Positions 34,694 to 43,834 of a DNA stretch of 64,000 nt are shown here, in pieces (the first letter of the stretch is position 1; each line of letters begins with the position of its first letter). The notes under the pieces are model-generated. The model ran no database searches. It saw nothing but the letters and a program-made list of their open reading frames with translations, and was not told the DNA's origin. The translations under genes were made by a program, and so were the position numbers. The stretch covers positions 312,436 to 376,435 of the forward strand of contig NZ_LT891968.1 of NCBI RefSeq assembly GCF_900186505.1, written 5' to 3'. The DNA is from Enorma phocaeensis. GTDB taxonomy: Bacteria > Actinomycetota > Coriobacteriia > Coriobacteriales > Coriobacteriaceae.

Positions 34694-34709
34694 ATGAGCA
34701 CGTGCTCAT
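34694..34709. promoter_or_regulatory. Palindromic operator 2 (LacI gene/lacE divergent region)
   Basis: The same 16-bp palindrome as at 32937-32952. An overlapping dyad GCTCAT...ATGAGC (34681-34699) extends it to the left. It lies 114 bp before lacE and 247 bp before the divergent LacI gene. Confidence 0.75.
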
Positions 34710-34822
34710 AACGAGTAACATCCGGGCAAACATACTCGTAAGCAGCGCAAGCTCGCCCTGGCAGCCATCTCTATCAGCACGTTTAGTGGCTGCAAAAGCA
34801 AAACCATGCAAACGGAGGGTCC

Positions 34823-36697
34823 ATGGAAAAGCTCATAGCGTTCATCGAGAAAGGCAAGCCTTTCTTCAACGCCATCGCGCGCAACAAGTACCTCAAGGCA
34901 ATTCGCGACGGCTTCATTTCCGTCATGCCCATCATCATCGTCTCCAGCATCTTTCTTTTGGTCAGTGCCGTCCCCAATGTCTGGGGCTTCTACTGGCCGG
35001 CAGAGATCAACGACGTTCTCATGAAGGCCTACAACTACTCCATGGGCATCGTCGGCATCTGCGCAGCGGCCACCACGGCCAAGCACTTCTGCGATGCGCA
35101 GAATCGCGACCTGCCCAAGAACAACCAGATCAACTTCATCTCGGTCATGATTGCATCGCTCATCGGTTTTCTGCTGCTCTCCAGCGACGCCATCAGCTTC
35201 ACGGATAACGGCGTCTCCATCTCCGGCCTCGCCAACGGCTACATGGGTTCCAAGGGCCTGCTAACCGCCTTTATCTGTGCGTTCGCCACCGGCATCATCT
35301 ACAAGTTCTTTATCAAGCGCAACATCACCATCAAGATGCCCGAACAGGTGCCGCCCAATATCTCCCAGACCTTCAAGGACATCATCCCCTTTGGCGTCTG
35401 CCTGCTCTTCTTCTGGGGCTTTGACTTTGCATTCCGCAACATCTTTGGCTTCTGCTTCGCCCAAGGCGTTATCCAGGTGTTCCAGCCGCTCTTCTCCGCG
35501 GCAGATGGCTATTTGGGCCTCGCCATCATCTACGGCGCCATGTCTCTCTTCTGGTTTGTAGGCGTCCACGGCCCCTCCATCATCGAGCCCGCAATCTCCG
35601 CCGCCCTCATCTCCAACCTCGAGCTCAACATGGCCATGTACCAGGCCGGCGAGCACGCAACCGCCGTCCTCACCAAACCGCTTCAGGATTTCGTCGTCGC
35701 CATGGGCGGCACCGGCGCCACGTTGGTGATCTGCTTCATGTTCGCCTTCCTCGCCAAGTCCAAAGAGATGCGCGCCGTGGGCCGTGCCTCAGCCGTGCCG
35801 GTTTGCTTTGGCGTCAACGAGCCGTTCCTCTTCGGCGCTCCCATGGTCTTGAACCCCATCTTCTTCATCCCCTTCATCTTCGCGCCCATCGCCAATATCT
35901 GGATCACCAAGTTCTTCATCGACGTCTTGGGTATGAACGGCTTCATGTTCAGCCTTCCCTGGACCACCCCCGCGCCCGTGGGCATCGCCATGGGCCTGGG
36001 ACTTCAGCCCCTTGCGTTCCTGCTCATCCCCGCCCTGCTGATTGTCGATTTCCTCATTTATTTCCCCTTCTTCAAGGTGTACGACCGTGAGAAGTGCGCC
36101 GAAGAAGCCGAGGCCGATCAGGCTGAGGTCGCACAGCGCGCCGCCCAGAAGCAAGCAGCCATGAACGCGGCGTTCCGGGGCAAGGCAGACACGGCAAGCG
36201 TCGCCACCGGTGCCGTCGCCCAAGCTGCCGCGAGCATGGCAGCAGAGAAAAAGCGTGCCGCTGGCCAGCCTATGGACGAGGAATCTGCGGGTAACACCAC
36301 CCCCGCTGCATCTGATAACGCCGTTGCCAGCGCCTCGTCCAGCACTATCGCCGCTGCGAGCGACCCCTATGCAGCGCTCAACGGCCGTCGTGTCCTGGTC
36401 CTGTGCCAGGGAGGCGGAACCTCCGGCCTGCTCGCCAACGCGCTGGCCAAAGCTGCCCGCGAGCACGGCATCGACCTTGAGACCGCAGCGGACGCCTACG
36501 GCAGCCATCTGGACATCATGCCGGACTTTGACCTTGTTATCCTGGCACCCCAGGCAGCGTCATACTTCGATGACCTCAAGGCCGACGGCGAGCGTATGGG
36601 CGTTGCCTGCTGCGTCACCCGCGGCAAGCAGTACATCGACCTCACCCGCGACGGCGAGGCATCGCTGGCATTTGTAGCCCAGCAGCTGGGCCTCTAG
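34823..36697 (+). CDS. lacE: Lactose-specific PTS EIICB component
   Basis: 624 aa. Residues 1-430 are the membrane IIC domain with about ten hydrophobic segments (VMPIIIVSSIFLLVSAVPNV and others) and the sugar-site region FGVNEPFLFGAPMVLNP. An alanine-rich linker (about 430-510) joins the IIB domain with its phosphorylated cysteine in VLVLCQGGGTSGLLA. It takes up lactose as lactose-6-phosphate together with LacF. ACGGAGGGTCC precedes the ATG. The linker is longer and more repetitive than usual for the family. Confidence 0.95.
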   Translation: MEKLIAFIEKGKPFFNAIARNKYLKAIRDGFISVMPIIIVSSIFLLVSAVPNVWGFYWPAEINDVLMKAYNYSMGIVGICAAATTAKHFCDAQNRDLPKNNQINFISVMIASLIGFLLLSSDAISFTDNGVSISGLANGYMGSKGLLTAFICAFATGIIYKFFIKRNITIKMPEQVPPNISQTFKDIIPFGVCLLFFWGFDFAFRNIFGFCFAQGVIQVFQPLFSAADGYLGLAIIYGAMSLFWFVGVHGPSIIEPAISAALISNLELNMAMYQAGEHATAVLTKPLQDFVVAMGGTGATLVICFMFAFLAKSKEMRAVGRASAVPVCFGVNEPFLFGAPMVLNPIFFIPFIFAPIANIWITKFFIDVLGMNGFMFSLPWTTPAPVGIAMGLGLQPLAFLLIPALLIVDFLIYFPFFKVYDREKCAEEAEADQAEVAQRAAQKQAAMNAAFRGKADTASVATGAVAQAAASMAAEKKRAAGQPMDEESAGNTTPAASDNAVASASSSTIAAASDPYAALNGRRVLVLCQGGGTSGLLANALAKAAREHGIDLETAADAYGSHLDIMPDFDLVILAPQAASYFDDLKADGERMGVACCVTRGKQYIDLTRDGEASLAFVAQQLGL

Positions 36698-36742
36698 ATC
36701 CCTGCGCGTGCAGTAGCGCACTCGAATAGAGCCCCCATTTCC

Positions 36743-36785
36743 GCGGTTCGGGAGCAGCACGCCCTGCCGTCTTCTCCCGAACCGC
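36743..36785 (+). terminator. Hairpin between lacE and lacG
   Basis: GCGGTTCGGGAG pairs perfectly with CTCCCGAACCGC across a 19-nt loop. There is no T-run, so it more likely tunes lacG expression or protects mRNA ends than ends transcription fully. Confidence 0.55.
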
Positions 36786-36826
36786 CCCTAACCCCTTTCA
36801 GCCCTTCAAACAAGATTGGATTCGCC

Positions 36827-38257
36827 ATGAGTCACATCTCCCCCGCCGATACCTCCCAGCGCTTTCCCGACAACTTTGTTTTTGGTGGCGCCACCGCCGC
36901 CTACCAGGTAGAAGGCGCTTGCCAATCCCATGGCAAGGGCAAGGTCGCATGGGACGACTACCTCGCCCAGCAAGGCCGCTTCTCGCCCGAGCCCGCCTGC
37001 GACTTTTACAACCGCTACGATAGTGACCTCGAGCTGTGCGAGCGCTTCGGCATGAACGGCATCCGCGTCTCAATCGCCTGGAGCCGCATCTTTCCCAATG
37101 GCGGCGTGGGCGAGCCTAACGCTGAAGGCGTGGCCTTTTACCACAACCTCTTCGCCAGCTGCCGCGCCCACGGAGTCGAGCCATACGTGACCCTGCACCA
37201 TTTCGACTCCCCCGCCGCGCTCTACGCCAACGGAGACTTCCTCAACCGCGACACCATCGACGCCTTTGAAGCGTATGCCCGCTTCTGCTTTGACGAGTAC
37301 CCCGAGGTGACCCGTTGGTTCACGTTCAACGAGATCGCAGCGGCCACGCTCAACCGCTATGTCGAAGGCACCTGGCCGCAGGGCAAGAAGGGCTGCCTGC
37401 ACGAGTGCCTGCAGGCCCAACACAACATGATGCTCGCCCACGCCCGCGCCGTCTTGGCCTACAAGCAGGGTGGCTATCCCGGAACGATCGGCGTCATCCA
37501 CGCACTGGAATACAAGTACCCCTATGACCCCACCTGCCCAGGCGACATCCAGGCAGCCAAAAACGACGATGTTTTGCAAAACCGCCTGCTGCTCGACGCC
37601 ACCTTCCGCGGCGACTATGCGCCCGATACGCTCCAGATCATCGAGCACCTCTGCCAGGCGAGCAACGGCTCAGTCGAGTTTTTGGACGATGACCTCTCGA
37701 TTATGCGCCGCGCCGCGCAGCTCAACGACTGCCTGGGCATCAACTATTACCAAAGCCGTTTTCTCAAGGCGTTCGACGGTGAGACCGACCTTCATCACAA
37801 CGGCACTGGCGACAAGGGTACCGGTCGCTGGCGCGTGGCGGGCGTGGGCGAGCGCGCCGTACGCCCCGGCATTCCCACCACGGACTGGGATTGGATTATC
37901 TATCCCAAGGGTCTGTTCGACCTTATGATGGATATTTCACTGCGCTATCCCAATTACAGGCAGCTGTTTATCACCGAAAACGGCATGGGTCGCAAGGACC
38001 AGCTTGTCGATGGCACCGTGGACGATTCCGAACGCATCGCATACGTCGAAGACCACCTGCGCTGGATCCTCAAGGCCATCGAATGCGGTGTCGACGTTGG
38101 CGGCTACTTTATGTGGAGCCTGCAGGACCAGTTCAGCTGGACCAACGGCTATAACAAGCGCTACGGCTTCTTCTATGTTGACTTTGAAACCCAGCAGCGC
38201 ACGCCCAAGGCCAGCGCGTACTGGTTCAAGCGCGTCGCCCAGAATCACTGCCTGTAG
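36827..38257 (+). CDS. lacG: 6-phospho-beta-galactosidase (GH1)
   Basis: 476 aa. GH1 motifs: FVFGGATAAYQVEGA at the N-terminus, acid/base glutamate in FTFNEIAAA, nucleophile in LFITENGMG. The KRYGFFYVDF tail is standard. It hydrolyses lactose-6-phosphate to glucose and galactose-6-phosphate, feeding LacAB. It lies 130 bp after lacE on the same strand. No strong ribosome site is visible near ATG 36827, though CAAGATTGGATTCGCC precedes it. Confidence 0.95.
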   Translation: MSHISPADTSQRFPDNFVFGGATAAYQVEGACQSHGKGKVAWDDYLAQQGRFSPEPACDFYNRYDSDLELCERFGMNGIRVSIAWSRIFPNGGVGEPNAEGVAFYHNLFASCRAHGVEPYVTLHHFDSPAALYANGDFLNRDTIDAFEAYARFCFDEYPEVTRWFTFNEIAAATLNRYVEGTWPQGKKGCLHECLQAQHNMMLAHARAVLAYKQGGYPGTIGVIHALEYKYPYDPTCPGDIQAAKNDDVLQNRLLLDATFRGDYAPDTLQIIEHLCQASNGSVEFLDDDLSIMRRAAQLNDCLGINYYQSRFLKAFDGETDLHHNGTGDKGTGRWRVAGVGERAVRPGIPTTDWDWIIYPKGLFDLMMDISLRYPNYRQLFITENGMGRKDQLVDGTVDDSERIAYVEDHLRWILKAIECGVDVGGYFMWSLQDQFSWTNGYNKRYGFFYVDFETQQRTPKASAYWFKRVAQNHCL

Positions 38258-38428
38258 GCATCGAATCACCTGTTAGTGCCGCATATCATTAAACGCATGC
38301 GCCCCCTGACGGGACGCGGGCGCAGTCGCTCACTTCGTGAAGGGAGGGGCTCGGCCCCAAGGGTCCGGATCGAGATGGACGCATCCCCATCACGGACGCG
38401 ATATGGTCGCGGCTATATCGCGCGCAGG

Positions 38429-38654
38429 CTAGTCGTGGTACTCGCCGCGGTCCCACTTCTCGATGAACTCATCGAAGAAGTGCGGGCCGGCTTGCGCCTA
38501 GGGGTCGGCCTTGTTCACGGCGTCGATCTTGGCCACGAGGGCGTCGCGCTCGAGGGTCGGCTCGTACTCGGCCTCGAGGAACGCGAGCATGATGTCGGCC
38601 ATGAGGAACTCGCCGCAGATCTTGCCGCCGAACCCGACCACGTTGGCGTTGAGC
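38429..38654 (-). pseudogene. Remnant of a second lacB (3' half)
   Basis: Close copy of the last 75 codons of lacB (30888-31130), including NANVVGFGG, EFLMADIMLAFLEA and the DEFIEKWDRGEYHD end. An in-frame TAG near 38498 and several substitutions break it. Similarity stops abruptly at 38654, where an unrelated ATPase fragment begins. Confidence 0.85.
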
Positions 38655-39030
38655 ACGCGACGGAGCCAGGCACCCCAGCCCTTCATCTCCTGAAGCTCAT
38701 CAAAAAACAGATAGATGCCCTGGCTGTTCTCTTCATCCGGATACAGATACCGGAATGTCTCGAGAACTCGGTCTCCTGTTTCAGGAGTAACCGGAGACAG
38801 ACGGTCATCTTCGAAATCGAAGTAGCAGATGCGCTCCTTTGGAACGCCGCTCGCAACCAAGGCATCCATTTCTTGGAAAAGCCGATATGACTTTCCACTT
38901 CCGCGCATACCGGTGATGACCTTTACTAAATTCCCGCTCGGGGAGGCAGGATTCCACCTAGGGAAAGACGTCGCGGAACAATCGGTCGAAATAGATCGAG
39001 ATCGAATTCCAAAAGTATGCTTGCTATGGT
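38655..39030 (-). pseudogene. Truncated AAA-type ATPase fused to the lacB remnant
   Basis: Read on the minus strand, FDRLFRDVFP and then, after a one-base shift, RWNPASPSGNLVKVITGMRGSGKSYRLF give the N-terminus and Walker A of the DUF4143-type ATPase family; IYLFFDELQEMKGWGAWLRR is Walker B and the next helix. The gene is cut after about 125 residues and runs in frame into the lacB remnant (NANVVG). The frameshift, the lacB stop and the missing C-terminus make it a pseudogene. Confidence 0.8.
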
Positions 39031-39064
39031 CTCATCCATGGCAGGCTCCACACGGTGCCAAATT

Positions 39065-39114
39065 GGTAACTTTGTCTTTCCACTTTACAATCATATTGGC
39101 AAGATAAAGTTGCC
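39065..39114. promoter_or_regulatory. 17-bp inverted repeat upstream of the ATPase remnant
   Basis: GGTAACTTTGTCTTTCC (39065-39081) and GGCAAGATAAAGTTGCC (39098-39114) are imperfect inverted repeats (14 of 17 bases) with a 16-bp spacer. They lie upstream of the ATPase fragment, so they may be its old operator. Confidence 0.5.
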
Positions 39115-39130
39115 ATTTAGTGAGTAGCCT

Positions 39131-39844
39131 CTAGTACTCGGCCAGACGATCCTTGAACTGGTCGAGGAGCTTCTGGTTGAACTCGGGGCCACCGTCCACG
39201 TTGGCGCTCATGTACAGAGGCGGTTGCACCCCGCGCTCGAGCAGGATGTCGAGCGACTCCATGACCGCGCAGTCTAGAAGCAGGCAGCCGGTGTAGAGCG
39301 AGGTGCCGCCCACCTTGGTGGCGATGCCCTCTACGTCGAGCGCCGCGTCGCCGAACGAGCTCTTGTTGTCGAGCACCACGTCCGCGCACTCGAAGAGACG
39401 CTTGCCGGTCTTGCTGCGTGAAGTTCCCGCTGCGGAGACCTCGACAGCGGTGACCGCGATCACCTTGATGCCCGCCTCCCGCGCGTGCAGGGCAAGCTCG
39501 ACCGGCAGGGGATTGCGGCCAGAGTTGGAGATGAGCACCAGGCAGTCCTCGGGCCGGACGTCGAGCTTCAGCCAGAATTGATCGCCCACGCCGTCGAGCA
39601 TCTCGTAGATGCCGAGCGCGGGCTCTCGGACGATCTTCGTCTGGATGTAGCCGCCCGCGCGGCCGCAGATCTCGAGCGCATTGGCATGGCTATGGCCCGA
39701 GCCGAACGCGCGGATGATGCCTCCGCGCTCGATGGTGTCCGCCATGATGAGGCCGGCCTCATGAATCTTCTCGTCCTGTCCCTCGGTCACCTCGTTCAGA
39801 CGGCGGATGATCTCTGCCTTGAAGCGCTCAGCGATCTTGTTCAT
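39131..39844 (-). CDS. SIS-domain sugar-phosphate protein (UPF0309 type)
   Basis: 237 aa. The SIS phosphosugar fold shows IRAFGSGHSHANALEICGRAGG and VLISNSGRNPLPVELALHARE. This small single-SIS family is usually found next to amino-sugar genes and may be an isomerase or regulator. AAAGGGAGAAC precedes ATG 39844. It is the last gene of the minus-strand run bgaC to nagA. Confidence 0.8.
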   Translation of the reverse strand: MNKIAERFKAEIIRRLNEVTEGQDEKIHEAGLIMADTIERGGIIRAFGSGHSHANALEICGRAGGYIQTKIVREPALGIYEMLDGVGDQFWLKLDVRPEDCLVLISNSGRNPLPVELALHAREAGIKVIAVTAVEVSAAGTSRSKTGKRLFECADVVLDNKSSFGDAALDVEGIATKVGGTSLYTGCLLLDCAVMESLDILLERGVQPPLYMSANVDGGPEFNQKLLDQFKDRLAEY

Positions 39845-40031
39845 GTTCTCCCTTTCATGCCCTTCATAAGAATGCGGGACCCGGACGCTCCGGGCCCCGC
39901 GTGCTAGCGTTGGTTCTTTGCGCAGACGGACATGATGAGAGATGCCGCCGTGCACCGGACCCAGCCGATACAGCCATGCGCCGCCATGTGCGAGCGAGCC
40001 GCTGGACCCGCCCAACTGGCGATGCGCGACC

Positions 40032-41198
40032 CTATGCGACGAGCTTGCCGCCCACGTAGGTGGCCGCGAGCGTCATGTCGGCATTGAAGATGGTGAGGTC
40101 GGCGGCGCGGCCCGGCTTGATGAAGCCGCAGGCGCCATCGATGCGCGCCGAGCGAGCCGGAACCTCCGTCGCCATGCGGATCGCTTGGTCCGTAGTGACG
40201 ATCTGCCAGTCGACCATGTTCTTCACGCCCTCGGCGAGCGTGAGCACGGAACCGGCGATGCCGCCCGTCGTGCCGTCCTCGTTCAGGAGGTAGCACAGAC
40301 CGCCCTTCATGACGACCGGCAAGCCGCCGGACATATACTCGCCCTCGGGCATGCCGCCGCAACCGAGGCAATCCGTGATGAGGACGGTGTGCTGCCAGCC
40401 CTTGGCATCGACGAGTGCCTTCACGGCTTCGGGCACCACGTGCCGTCCGTCGCAGATGATCTCGGCGTACGTCCCGTTGGTGGTCATAGCGGCGCCCACG
40501 CAGCCCGGATCGCGGTGGTGAAGCGCGCTCTGACCGTTGTAGGTATGGACGAAGCAGGTCGCGCCCGCGTTGACCGCGGCGAGCGCCTCGTGGTAGCTGG
40601 CGGCGGAATGACCGATGCAGGTGGTCACACCCATCTCGTCGAGGGCGGCGCAGTACGCCTCCGCGCCTGCGTGCTCGGCAGCGAGCGCGCTCTTTACGAT
40701 GCGACCGCCCGCGGCCTCCTGCCAGCGCTTAAAGACCTCGATCGAGGGCTCGATGAGGTACTTCGGGTTCTGGGCGCCCACCTTCTTCAGTGAGAAGAAC
40801 GGACCCTCGAGATAGATGCCCCCTATGCGAGCACCCATGAAATCGTCCCCGCGTGCCTCGTCAGCCGCCGCAATGGCCGCACAGGACGCTTCGATCTCGT
40901 CAACCGCCTCGGTGAACGTCGTCGGCAGCCACGTCGTGGTTCCCGCCTGCGCCAGCGCGATGCTCGAATCGTCGATGCTCGCCGGATCGCGGTCCGTCGT
41001 GGCGTGGTTATGGAAGCCATGGATGTGCGTATCCACAAGACCGGGGCCCACCGTCGCACCGGGATACGCAACGATCTCGCATTCGGGACGCTCCGCGGTC
41101 CAAGTGCCAAAGGCGCCGTCCTGGATCTGGAGGTAGCCGCCCTGCGCCGTCGCGCCCGGAAGCACGAACCGGTCAGCGGAGATAGCGAAGGTTGCCAT
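40032..41198 (-). CDS. nagA: N-acetylglucosamine-6-phosphate deacetylase
   Basis: 388 aa, amidohydrolase fold. The metal motif is DTHIHGFHNHAT; GIYLEGPFFS, IGHSAAS, VHTYNGQSALHHRD and LITDCLGCGG follow the family order. It removes acetyl from GlcNAc-6-phosphate or GalNAc-6-phosphate. It starts just after agaS (stop 41214) on the same strand and fits amino-sugar breakdown with AgaS and the distant NagB. It could be AgaA, the GalNAc-specific form. Confidence 0.93.
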   Translation of the reverse strand: MATFAISADRFVLPGATAQGGYLQIQDGAFGTWTAERPECEIVAYPGATVGPGLVDTHIHGFHNHATTDRDPASIDDSSIALAQAGTTTWLPTTFTEAVDEIEASCAAIAAADEARGDDFMGARIGGIYLEGPFFSLKKVGAQNPKYLIEPSIEVFKRWQEAAGGRIVKSALAAEHAGAEAYCAALDEMGVTTCIGHSAASYHEALAAVNAGATCFVHTYNGQSALHHRDPGCVGAAMTTNGTYAEIICDGRHVVPEAVKALVDAKGWQHTVLITDCLGCGGMPEGEYMSGGLPVVMKGGLCYLLNEDGTTGGIAGSVLTLAEGVKNMVDWQIVTTDQAIRMATEVPARSARIDGACGFIKPGRAADLTIFNADMTLAATYVGGKLVA

Positions 41199-41213
41199 AC
41201 GGCATCGCCCCTT

Positions 41214-42380
41214 TTAAGCCTCAAACGGATGGATGATGACGCCCTTGACCACACGGTTCACGGTACCGGTGGGGCTCGGGGTATCGGGCGTGTTGCCCAC
41301 ACGGACCGAGTTCAGCAGCGAGACAACCTGCGCGACCATGACGAAGGGCAGGGCGAGGTAGGCCTCGGGCAGCGCGGGCCTGCCAGCGAAGGTGAAGGAC
41401 TCGCCGCAGAACAGCTCGCCTGCATCCTGCTGGACGGCGATGGTCTTCTGGGCGATCTCGTCGCCGGCAATCTCGTTCAGGATATCGAGATCGTATTGGC
41501 GGGTGTACGCATCGTTGTTCACGAAGACGAAGGCGAGCGTCTTGTCATCAACGAAGCTCTTGGGTCCATGGCGATAGCCCATGCAGCTATCCCACGACGT
41601 GGCAACCAGGCCGTGAGCAAGCTCGAGAATCTTGAGCTGAGCTTCCTGAGCGAGACCCACATACGCGCCAGAGCCCAGATAGGTGACGCGGTTGAAATCG
41701 CCCGCGAGGTACGCAGCGATCTCGCTCTCGCGCTCGACGACCTCGCGGCCCATCGCGGCAGCCTGCTCGACCCAGCCGCGCTTCTCTTCATCGGACGCCG
41801 GATCGAAGATGAGGGTGGAGAGCAGCGCCATGCAGCTGTAGCTGCCGGTCATCGCGAAGCCCTTGTCGTTCGCGCGCGGGATGAGCAGCGTCAGCGCATC
41901 GGGGTCGTCGGCGCTCTCGACGGCAAGGCGACCTTCGGGCGCGCAGGTGATGTTCAGGAACTTGATGTCGTTCACATAGGCGCGGGCGACCTCGACGGCA
42001 GCGAGGCTCTCGGGGCTGTTGCCTGAACGCGCGAACGAGACGAGGATCGTGGGATCCTCGGGACGAAGGAAGTCCCGCGGGGCGGAGACGATGTCCGTCG
42101 TCGCGATGGGCTTGAAGTCGTAGGCGCCCGTATCGCCAACATGGCGCAGGTAGGGCGCTACGGTGTCGCCGACGTAGTCGGACGTGCCGGCACCAGTGAA
42201 GATCACCGAGACGCGGCCATCTGCCATGGCCTTCGCGGACGCCAAGAACGCCTCGATGGCCTCCTTGTTATCGGTATAGATCTGGAAGGTGTCCTCCCAG
42301 AGATCGGGTTGCTGGAGGATCTCGCCGGTGGTGATATCGGCACCGAGCGCCTTGAGCTCCTCGATATCCTTCTCGAACAT
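41214..42380 (-). CDS. agaS: Tagatose-6-phosphate/galactosamine-6-phosphate isomerase-deaminase (AgaS)
   Basis: 388 aa with two SIS domains: SVIFTGAGTSDYVGDTVAPYL and ILVSFARSGNSPESLAAVE in the first, VTYLGSGAYVGLAQEAQLK and GYRHGPKSF in the second. AgaS deaminates galactosamine-6-phosphate to tagatose-6-phosphate, which could flow into LacC. ATG 42380 has AAAGG six bases upstream; the ATG two codons earlier is too close. It sits between GntR and nagA. Confidence 0.9.
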   Translation of the reverse strand: MFEKDIEELKALGADITTGEILQQPDLWEDTFQIYTDNKEAIEAFLASAKAMADGRVSVIFTGAGTSDYVGDTVAPYLRHVGDTGAYDFKPIATTDIVSAPRDFLRPEDPTILVSFARSGNSPESLAAVEVARAYVNDIKFLNITCAPEGRLAVESADDPDALTLLIPRANDKGFAMTGSYSCMALLSTLIFDPASDEEKRGWVEQAAAMGREVVERESEIAAYLAGDFNRVTYLGSGAYVGLAQEAQLKILELAHGLVATSWDSCMGYRHGPKSFVDDKTLAFVFVNNDAYTRQYDLDILNEIAGDEIAQKTIAVQQDAGELFCGESFTFAGRPALPEAYLALPFVMVAQVVSLLNSVRVGNTPDTPSPTGTVNRVVKGVIIHPFEA

Positions 42381-42460
42381 TGTCATCCTTTCTAGATGCT
42401 CACCGATCGCATGCGGACCGCGCTTCTCGCTGCCGCCCCTCGTGCCGGGATGCCCCGACC

Positions 42461-43192
42461 CTAATCGGTGCGGTGGTGGAACACCTTGTATTTGAACTGG
42501 TCGGCACGGGCAACTGAGAGCGTGTACTCCACGATCTCGTTGCTCACGTTGTAGGTTGTCCTCACGAGGTCGAGTACGGGAGCGCCCTCGGCAATCCCCA
42601 GGAGATGGGCATCGCCGGGTCGCGCGATGCTCGCGAAGAATTCCTCTTCTGCGACCTTGATCGTCTCGTGGTAGTCCTGCTCGATGATCTCGTAGAGCGG
42701 TTTGCTATCGAGAAGCGGTCGCTTCAAGGTGAGGAATTTGCGCATGGGCAGGTAGGTGCGCTCCACCATCATGGGGACATCGTCTGCGATGCGCAGGCGC
42801 TTGAGCTTGAACACCTTGTCGCCAACGCGCGCGCCCATGTGCTCGGCGATGTTGCGGTCGGCGACGAGCTCCCTGAACTCTAGTATGGTGGTGCGTGGGT
42901 TGCGCCCCATCGCGTTCATCTGGTCGGTGAAGCTGTACTGCTGCGAAAGGTTGGTGCTGCGTACGGAGCGGTCGGTGACGAACGTGCCGCGGCCGTGCTT
43001 CCTTACCACGAGTCCGAGCTGCTCGAGCTCTTGCAGCGCCAAGCGCACCGTGGTGCGAGAGAGCCCGTAGCGGCTGGAGAGCTCGCGCTCGGAGGGCAAC
43101 AGGTCCCCAGGGCTGCACTCGTGCTCGATCTTCTCGGACAGGATATCGACAAGCTGGTCATACAGGGGCTGCCTGCGCAAAAACCCTGACAT
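42461..43192 (-). CDS. GntR-family regulator (UTRA domain)
   Basis: 243 aa. The winged helix (LLPSERELSSRYGLSRTTVRLALQELEQLGLVV) and RKHGRGTFV turn are GntR/HutC type. The C-terminal UTRA domain (YLPMRKFLTL, ...APVLDLVRTTYN) senses a small ligand, typically an amino-sugar phosphate. It lies inside the PTS run between EIIA and agaS, so it is the likely regulator of this operon. AGGAGGGGCCGC precedes the ATG. Confidence 0.9.
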   Translation of the reverse strand: MSGFLRRQPLYDQLVDILSEKIEHECSPGDLLPSERELSSRYGLSRTTVRLALQELEQLGLVVRKHGRGTFVTDRSVRSTNLSQQYSFTDQMNAMGRNPRTTILEFRELVADRNIAEHMGARVGDKVFKLKRLRIADDVPMMVERTYLPMRKFLTLKRPLLDSKPLYEIIEQDYHETIKVAEEEFFASIARPGDAHLLGIAEGAPVLDLVRTTYNVSNEIVEYTLSVARADQFKYKVFHHRTD

Positions 43193-43304
43193 GCGGCCCC
43201 TCCTTCCTTTGCCCCGCGTACGCGGGGACCCTATCTAACATCCCATCCAAACTGAATCGAAAGCGTTGTGCACGTCGACGTTTCCGCACGCGGACCGAGG
43301 CGAG

Positions 43305-43733
43305 CTACATCTCGTCGTCCTCGTCATCCCCGACGGGCTCGAGCTTCTTGTGGCAGACAGCGGCCTGGCCGACCGTCACGGCCTGCTCGACCATCTCCGC
43401 AAGAGAGGCGGTCGAGAAATCGCGGGTCATGATGAGCTCGATGAGCATCGGCAGGTTGGTGCCGGCGATGACCTCGACGTCAGCGACATCCTGGGAGATG
43501 AGCATGGACTGGTTGAACGGGGTGCCACCGAGCAGGTCGGTGAACACGATCACGCCATCGGTCTCGGCACGCATGGCGGTGATGGCGGCACGGAGATCGT
43601 CGCCGAACGTGGCGGCCTGCGAGCCCTCGAAGGGCACCGCTTGGAAGGCCTTCTGCTGGCCAGCGACCATATCGACCGCGCTCTTGAGCCCCAGGGAGAA
43701 GTCCCCGTGTCCGGTGATGATGAAACCGATCAT
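43305..43733 (-). CDS. PTS mannose/sorbose-family EIIA component
   Basis: 142 aa. IIA-Man fold: IGFIITGHGDFSLGLKSAV carries the active histidine (His9) and VIVFTDLLGGTPFNQS the second loop. It is acidic at the C-terminus (DDEDDEM). It serves the IIB, IIC and IID components encoded upstream. The gene is separated from IID by the membrane TPR gene. AAAGGGGACTAAG precedes the ATG. Confidence 0.92.
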   Translation of the reverse strand: MIGFIITGHGDFSLGLKSAVDMVAGQQKAFQAVPFEGSQAATFGDDLRAAITAMRAETDGVIVFTDLLGGTPFNQSMLISQDVADVEVIAGTNLPMLIELIMTRDFSTASLAEMVEQAVTVGQAAVCHKKLEPVGDDEDDEM

Positions 43734-43834
43734 CTTAGTCCCCTTTCTTATCGTTTCTCCGATGGGCGGGGGCGCCCACCTTAACTGACCTTACGCCCGC
43801 GTTGCGACAGGTACGGCTCCTAGACGCGATGCGG

